Shown here in pieces: positions 58,335-64,000 of a stretch of 64,000 nt of DNA. A program made the position numbers and the translations under genes. The DNA is from Coniferiporia sulphurascens (lineage: Eukaryota > Basidiomycota > Agaricomycetes > Hymenochaetales > Hymenochaetaceae): NCBI GenBank assembly GCA_002794785.1, contig NBBA01000014.1, positions 496,001 through 560,000 of the forward strand. Direction: 5' to 3'. The first letter of the stretch is position 1, and each line of letters opens with the position of its first letter. The notes below the pieces were generated by a model. The model was not told where the DNA came from and did not search any database. It saw only the letters and a program-made list of their open reading frames with translations.

Positions 58335-59016
58335 GGTGTTTTTTACAATTGGGTTCCTCTATTCCCGGTGGCACCCAATGCACCACATTTGCTAGATGAT
58401 TCGGCTTGACCGTTGCTCTTCGATCCTTTGTGGGGTCAGTGTAAATCCATTCAAAGTTTCATACCGTATGGGAATCGACACTACCTTACTGTTTGTTGTC
58501 TACTCCCCATCGATAAAATTAATTCATTATTTATACGTTTCCTTCTCTTTAATCTCACCTCTATTCCATCTGCAGCGGCCCAACTTCAAGACTGTAGAAT
58601 TGTGGCCTGCAATCGTGGTTAGTCTTCGACTTACATGTTAGAAAGCGCCACTGGTATCTATCTTATATAAGAAAGGCTTGAAATGCACCCGACGAGACTG
58701 AGCCTTGTCAGAGTGCGATTGTGCAATTTGACTAGATAAAGCACCACTGATCGGTTACCTGGGAAACGCAGCCAATTGATCAGAAGACTATGTCTGGAAA
58801 TACAGTGGTGCGCCAGCTCACTCGGAACCACATGATCCTGATATCGCATACAGCACAGCAGTCCCTACGATACAGGTAGTTTACCGTAAAGCTCTGCACA
58901 AAATAGTCCTCATAGTCCCGGTACAAACATATATCCAAAAATCCCCACCCTCACCCTCAGCCTGAAGCCACACCTTCCATAGTGCGCACGTCGTTACAGT
59001 AAAGTGAGGACAACGC
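58335..59016. other. Spacer between copies C and D
   Basis: AT-rich, with no gene supported; short open frames lack motifs. Confidence 0.6.
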
Positions 59017-59725
59017 TCAGTTGCAGTTAGACACAACACCTTCTCCCGCCGTTTCTGTCGTGCTCAACTCGCTTTGTGCCGAGCTCAGCGCCGAAGTTAC
59101 TGCAGGGTCCGTTCTTAAGACATTAAGAACAAAAATGTCGGGTATCAGTGTGCAATCAAAAAAGAATTGGATGGACGAAAAGACACGTACGATGTGATTC
59201 CGCTTAGCGCCGTCTGGGCCGAGGTGAGGCCTTGCTGCACCTGCGTACGTGCATCAGCCGGGGCAGTCTGGCCTGTCAAAAGCGCCTCCGCTATAGTCGC
59301 AATTCCACTCTTCGCGCTATCCAAACCTGAGAGCGCTGTAGTAGTAGCCGATGTAACAGACGAATCGCTATCAAAAGCAAACATGCAAGAAAGGTTAATC
59401 CATCACTCCCGCACTACAGGAAGAGGAAGAAGAAAATAAAACGGCAGCTTACGAGGACCCAGCGCTGGCAAGGTCGTTCACGGCGGAGATCGTCTTCGCG
59501 AGTCCCGCAACAGTCTGCAACCTGTTGACGTTGCACTGGATGTCGCCAATTTGACGGCGAACCAGTTCGGCGTCGAGGGGAGCTGGATGGTTTGCATTAG
59601 CATCTTGAATTTATCGGGTTTTATCGTTCGATATAGAACTTACCAGAAGAAACACCGAGAGCAAAGAAGTTGAGTAACGCCGACACCACCAGTAGCGAGA
59701 CGAAAGACAAGCGAAGGAAGGCCAT
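59017..59725 (-). CDS. Small secreted protein, copy D (most diverged)
   Basis: The same four exons and intron phases as copies B and C, ending ...SNCN. The signal peptide MAFLRLSFVSLLVVSALLNFF is almost unchanged, and the Kex2-type site is VRRQ. The mature part has clearly diverged (DIQCNVNRLQTVAGLAKTI; ALLTGQTAPADARTQVQQGL) while keeping both cysteines and the DP-V block starts. The pattern of change, with strong conservation of signal, processing site and cysteines, indicates a functional protein under selection and not a decaying copy. Confidence 0.85.
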
Positions 59726-60039
59726 TGTTCAGATTGCAAGGAGCAAGTAACTTGTAAGGAAGAGCAAAAGGTAGAGCAAAGGAGAAGCGAATGTGAACCG
59801 AGGTCAACTCAAGATGAGGTTCAAATAACTCGACGGTCACTTTTTATACTGGTTCGCCTCAGCTAGGCGGATGCAGTGCGAATACTCCAGTTGCGTTCAT
59901 TTCGACGTGAGCTAAACTATCAAATGTGTATGACAGTGCAGAGCCCAGAAATTTTATCGATCACGATGGAGCGGCACGGCTAGCAGGTTATTCAAATGTA
60001 CATCTTTTCCCAGTTAGGTGTTAAGAGGGGTTCGACCAG

Positions 60040-60245
60040 ATGAAAGCAAGGCAACACAGTGGCAACGGAGTGTACAAGGATGCTGAACCGAGGCAATGCG
60101 GAAGCAACCGCGGATAGCGTGGGATGTAATACACGAAAAAACTCGATCTTCGGGCTGAAATGCGTTCGTGGGCGAGTAAGCGGAGGTAGCCCAGACAGGG
60201 AAGCTGTTATATACTCGTCCCTGACAACAGCTTGCGCCAACCAGT
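60040..60245 (+). pseudogene. Relic of the partner ORF beside copy D
   Basis: An open run reading KQGNTVATEC, then AEATADSV and REAVIYSS aligns with KQVGAVATVC, AEATMDTV and REGMIIVF of the 46608 ORF. It lacks the start because of a four-base deletion and is preceded by a stop. It lies divergently upstream of copy D, so the pairing predates the divergence of D. Confidence 0.45.
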
Positions 60246-60480
60246 GATACTTCTGTATGTTCCAACTGCTTCCGTGCCTTATCTGACATACGCTTTGGGG
60301 CGCTTGATCCAAACTTGACTGTATGTTCTAAGTATATTTGCAGAGGCTCGCTCATTCGTCTATTTTGATCAGAGGACGATGGTCACTGCATACAGAAACT
60401 GAATTATAGAAAAAATTTCTATTCATACACTTTTGGTCAAGTCCTTCGAGTAGAGTTTGAAGTGAAGCAAATTGTTCAGA

Positions 60481-61043
60481 CTAGCCGTCTCTCCATTGAT
60501 GTGTACATGTCGTACAGCTGCGGGGACATCTAAGGTCAGAAGGGAACTAGCAATGAGACAGAAAGTAATATACCGGTAGACTGTACAAGAATAAATCTGA
60601 ATCAGCGGAAAATGTCAGGTGAATACAAGCAGTCAAAAAACGTACATGTTGTCATGGGCTCGTCAGCAGATCTAATTTGCAGCTGATAGAAATAAGCGCG
60701 GTCGTTGTCGCACTTCGGACAAGCAACTGCAAGCGGGCAGTCAACCATCAGGCGGGTATCATAGAGCCTAGAGGCACAGCGGAAGCACATACTGCTTGTT
60801 GAATCTGCATCCCTCCATGTTGCCTCACCACCTAGGACGTCGTCAACTGCTTTGCGCTGCAGACGCTCTCGCGATGTCATCTATGCCAAGACATAAGCGA
60901 ACATCGTGGGTAGCTTTCAAGTTCATCCCACCAACCTGTTTGGTGATAGGGAACTCATACGCGCAGGTATTGCAAGCCCATTTGTTGTATCCCGTCTCAG
61001 CCGAGATCACCAAAAGGTTGGCACACGTCGGGCAGAACAGCAT
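60481..61043 (-). CDS. RPC11: RNA polymerase III subunit C11 (RPC10 in human naming)
   Basis: A TFIIS-like subunit of nuclear RNA polymerase III needed for RNA cleavage and termination. Five exons rebuild the family sequence: an N-terminal zinc ribbon (MLFCPTCANLL, ACNTCAYEF), a linker with DDVLGGEATWRDADST, and a C-terminal ribbon with CPKC, the catalytic acidic hairpin QIRSADEPMTT and a final RCPRSCTTCTHQWRDG. The intermediate splice sites (GTTGGT donor before the linker; GTATGTG and GTACGT donors later) are needed because unspliced reading is open but out of register. About 110 residues, the normal size. Confidence 0.93.
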
Positions 61044-61802
61044 CCAGCTTGGAGACACCGACCAGAACGCAAATTCTGAGCTTCATCCATGCTAGCTTAA
61101 GTAAGAAGTCACGTAAGATCAATGTCACAGTATTACATGTACAGCCTTCAGCGTGACGTTTTCGGATTTTTCTTACCGATTTTTTAGCCTAGAGCCCTGG
61201 ACTCTTGAGACATCCAAACATCAACTTCGACGAAACTATCGTACAGTCAATGAGCCTGCAAAGGAGTGAGAACGTTAGTAATTCGTTGTAAATGCTGACA
61301 AATTACTAATTCCCTACTGAATTAAAAACTTAGTAAGACATTAACCAGCATTTTGTCAGCAGGATCAAGCGATTACAAAGTGGTTTTGGGGGTCCCATGA
61401 TTGTCGCGTCGATCTGGCCACAGGGTTTTTTTCTTTCAGAAATCTTTGTCATAATACTACTACGACTGCTTTTGTCAATTGAAAAAGGCGGGGAAAAGGC
61501 TCAATTAAAAGAAATATGACGTATCTTCTAGAAAATATCAAAAGAATAGTCAAAGAGTTCATCGGAACTACAACAGCGACCCTCGCCGTCGTGTTATTAC
61601 CAACTAAGTCTATGTTTAGTACTTAGCACATTAATCATCAAATGCCTGTACTGGCACCCAACTGACCCATCGAACCAAACCATATTTAATTTTGCGCCGA
61701 GAGAAACTATAAGACTGCTCGCCATGTAGCTCCACCTTCAGTTCGTCACACTTACGACTTCTTCTCTTACTTCCCTACTAGACACCCCTCGTCGCCCTCC
61801 GC
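61044..61802. promoter_or_regulatory. Divergent upstream region, RPC11 / MFS gene
   Basis: Promoters of two diverging genes. AT-rich between 61270 and 61530, with no recognisable motif or gene. Confidence 0.45.
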
Positions 61803-63839
61803 ATGTCTTCTGGTAAAGAAAACGACATCAAGGGAGGTCAGGTATCCCGACAGTTGTCGCGGTCCACCACAATTGTAGCTGCTGAAGCAGAAAAGGAAGC
61901 GCAGCTCGAAAGCGGAAAGAATGTCCTGTCTTGGAACACGAGGGGGAACACTTTCAAAAAGTATCTCATCGTTCCCTTGCTCTGTTCTGCACAATTCTTC
62001 GATATATTCAGCTCGTCATCATCTATTATTGCACTCCCGCAGGTATTTAACCCACTGCTAAATTCTACTTTTACGAGTTCACAAGCTTAAAAATCGTGTC
62101 TTTGCAGATTGGCGATGCTCTCGGGTTCAGCGCATCCGAGCTGCAGTGGGTTGTGGCCGCATACACGTTGACGTTCGCGTCCTTCCAGCTTATTGGCGGA
62201 AGACTCTCCGATATCTATCATCCCAAACCTGTTTTCATTGCAGGGTACGCAGTCGTCGGTCTCCTCAGTATCTTGTGCGCAGTCAGCAAGAATCCAATTA
62301 TGCTCATAGTTTTCAGAGCAATACAAGGGATCGGTGCGTTACTTTCTGTCCCAAATTTATATTTCACTGTTTCCTTAGTGCTTTATTCTTCTATGTAGGA
62401 GCGGCCCTCACAGTTCCACCAGCGATAGCGCTTACTGTGCAGTCCATTCCTGACCCTCAGGAACAGGCCCGAGCGCTCGCGGCGTTTGGTGTGTCAGGGG
62501 CGACCGGCAGCTCTCTTGGGTTTGTTCTCGGCGGCGTCCTCACATCGCGTGTGAGTTGGGCATGGGGTACGCATGTTCCTAATTTGCAAGGGTTTAGTGC
62601 TCACTTCCGAGAAATATCCTCGTAGTGTATTATTTGGTTGCGATTGTAATCCTACCCTTGTGCGCACTCTCAGTCCTCGTGTTGCCAGATCACGAGTCAA
62701 ACGAAGAAGATGTCAGTAAAAGCCGTCGCATTGACATGCCCGGCGTATTTACATTGACAATCGGTCTCATCCTCTTCGTGTTTGCTATCTCCGAAGCTAG
62801 CCACACTGGTAAGCCAACTTTGTCGTCCAGTTCAAGGCCACCTTTATATCATTGTTATGGATATGTTTTTATAGGATGGGGTAAACCACAAATCATTGTC
62901 ACACTGATCTTCTCCGTCGTGTTTATACTTGCCTTCTTCCTTGTCGAGTGCAAGGTCCAGGACCCTGCAGTGCCTCCAAGTACTTGGTTCGTCCCGAACG
63001 TCATCCCCCTTTTTATATATTCGCTCAGGTTCGTCAGACAAGCTCTGCAAGATATACTGTAAAGATGACGACCGTATATCACTTGCAGCGTATACTGGTA
63101 CTTGTATGGTTCAGAGCTTCAGATCGTTGAGATATTTCAGGTGTGCAGATACCCACCAGGTTTTTCCTTTAACAATTCGCCTTACAAGACTGTTACATCA
63201 GGATTTGTTCGGCTGGTCACCATTAAAATCGTCCTTGTACTGTATTCCCATCGGCGTCGTCGGTATGATCTCTTCGTACCTAACAGGATCGTACGGCTCG
63301 TATCTCCCCCAGAAGGTCCTGCTTCCCTTCGGGGAGATTTTTATGGGGGTGGGTGCCGTGCTTTTCGCGCTTGCCGACAGCCCAGAAAAGTATTGGAGTC
63401 ATGTCCTCCCAGGGATGATCATAGGTATGTTTGGAACGGCTATCTCTTACGTGGGCGTTAGTGTCGCAATCATGGCAAGCGCAAGGAAAGGAGAAGAGGT
63501 AAGTTTATTGACGACACACTAAATGATACAATGTCACTAGACTCATTCAACGTCCATTGTCTCACAGGGTGTGGTAGGCGCACTGGTAAATACATCTTTC
63601 CAACTTGGTGCTACCATCGGGCTAGCGAGTAAGTCTTCTCCCTGTTTGCTTTATTAATCTTTGAAGAGACGGCTGACAGTGCTTTTACAGTAATGACCTC
63701 TATCCAGCTTGGTGTTAACAAGGACCTGCCCGTCGATGCTGACATACAATTGCAATTTGCTGGATACGCAGACACGTTCTGGAGTCTTTTTGGCTTGAAT
63801 GTATTGATGGTTATTATTTCTGTTGTTTTCGTCAGATGA
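61803..63839 (+). CDS. MFS transporter, drug:H+ antiporter-like
   Basis: A polytopic plasma-membrane transporter with a ~55-residue cytosolic N-terminus. Recognisable segments: ELQWVVAAYTLTFASFQLIGGRLSDIYHPK (helix 2-3 with the MFS GRLSD loop), VFRAIQGIG, AAFGVSGATGSSLGFVLGG, WYLYGSELQIVEIFQ, LYCIPIGVVGMISSYLTGSYG and GEEGVVGALVNTSFQLGATIGLA. The first introns start at 62042 and 62333. The last exon ends ...VLMVIISVVFVR with the TGA at 63837-63839. The antiporter-C-like VSGATGSSLGFVLGG motif favours an exporter, but the substrate is unknown. Confidence 0.87.
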
Positions 63840-64000
63840 TTTATCAGAAAACCAGGGTTGTATTAGACATCACAGCGATCGTCTCAGTTATGTAGAAATA
63901 TGTAGATCATATAGACCCAGTATAACTTAAGGTCCTTTGGACAATAGCCTTACAATAACTTAAGCACTGGCACTAGACCACATTATCCCATCGTCAGTCA
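63840..64000. other. 3' flank at the window end
   Basis: Short downstream region of the MFS gene; nothing recognisable before the window ends. Confidence 0.6.

Overview
This is a window of a fungal nuclear genome, most likely a basidiomycete of the Agaricomycetes. The evidence is densely packed genes on both strands, many introns of about 45-75 bases with GT(GC)-AG ends, genes cut into up to 15 exons, short intergenic gaps, and transposon-rich islands. Nothing supports operons, Shine-Dalgarno sites, CRISPR arrays or other prokaryotic features. Exon coordinates were worked out by hand from splice signals and frame continuity. Models said to 'close' have exon lengths that sum to a whole number of codons with no internal stop.

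Layout. 1-5.0 kb is a transposon graveyard: a large palindrome of LTR-like arms around a Ty3/gypsy integrase core fragment, two diverged copies of an unrecognised CxxC-type ORF, short repeats and a TIR element. A cytochrome P450 (P450-1) lies at 5.67-8.05 kb. 9.2-38.3 kb is a conserved housekeeping block: a FAD-synthase/CinA-like molybdopterin-binding-domain protein (-), MCM4 (-), UPF3 (+), a KNH-like GPI-anchored surface protein (-), ORC3 (-), SYF2 (-), an Aa_trans amino-acid transporter (+), ribosomal protein S30 (+), the trifunctional folate enzyme FOL1 (+), and three unrecognised proteins. 38.7-60.3 kb is a fast-evolving island built by segmental duplication. It holds four copies (A-D) of a small secreted protein gene, two more intact P450s (P450-2, P450-3), a P450 exon-1 fragment, and several TA-target DNA transposons. 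A PBDC1-like gene and a Myb/ZZZ3-like regulator sit between copies B and C. 60.5-63.8 kb carries RNA polymerase III subunit C11 (-) and an MFS transporter (+).

How the genes relate. MCM4 and ORC3 both act in replication licensing, and each has an ACGCGT hexamer in the upstream gap. MCM4 and UPF3 share a 155-base divergent promoter, and PBDC1 and the Myb gene share a 313-base one. In the island, P450 and secreted-protein genes were copied with their flanks in direct and inverted orientation. Comparing copies gives filled and empty sites for two transposons, a pseudogenised secreted-protein copy, and a chimeric P450 breakpoint. The best candidate for something undescribed is this expanding module of P450s plus a Kex2-type small secreted protein family. 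That is a lineage-specific gene family with a plausible role at the hyphal surface, not a demonstrated system.
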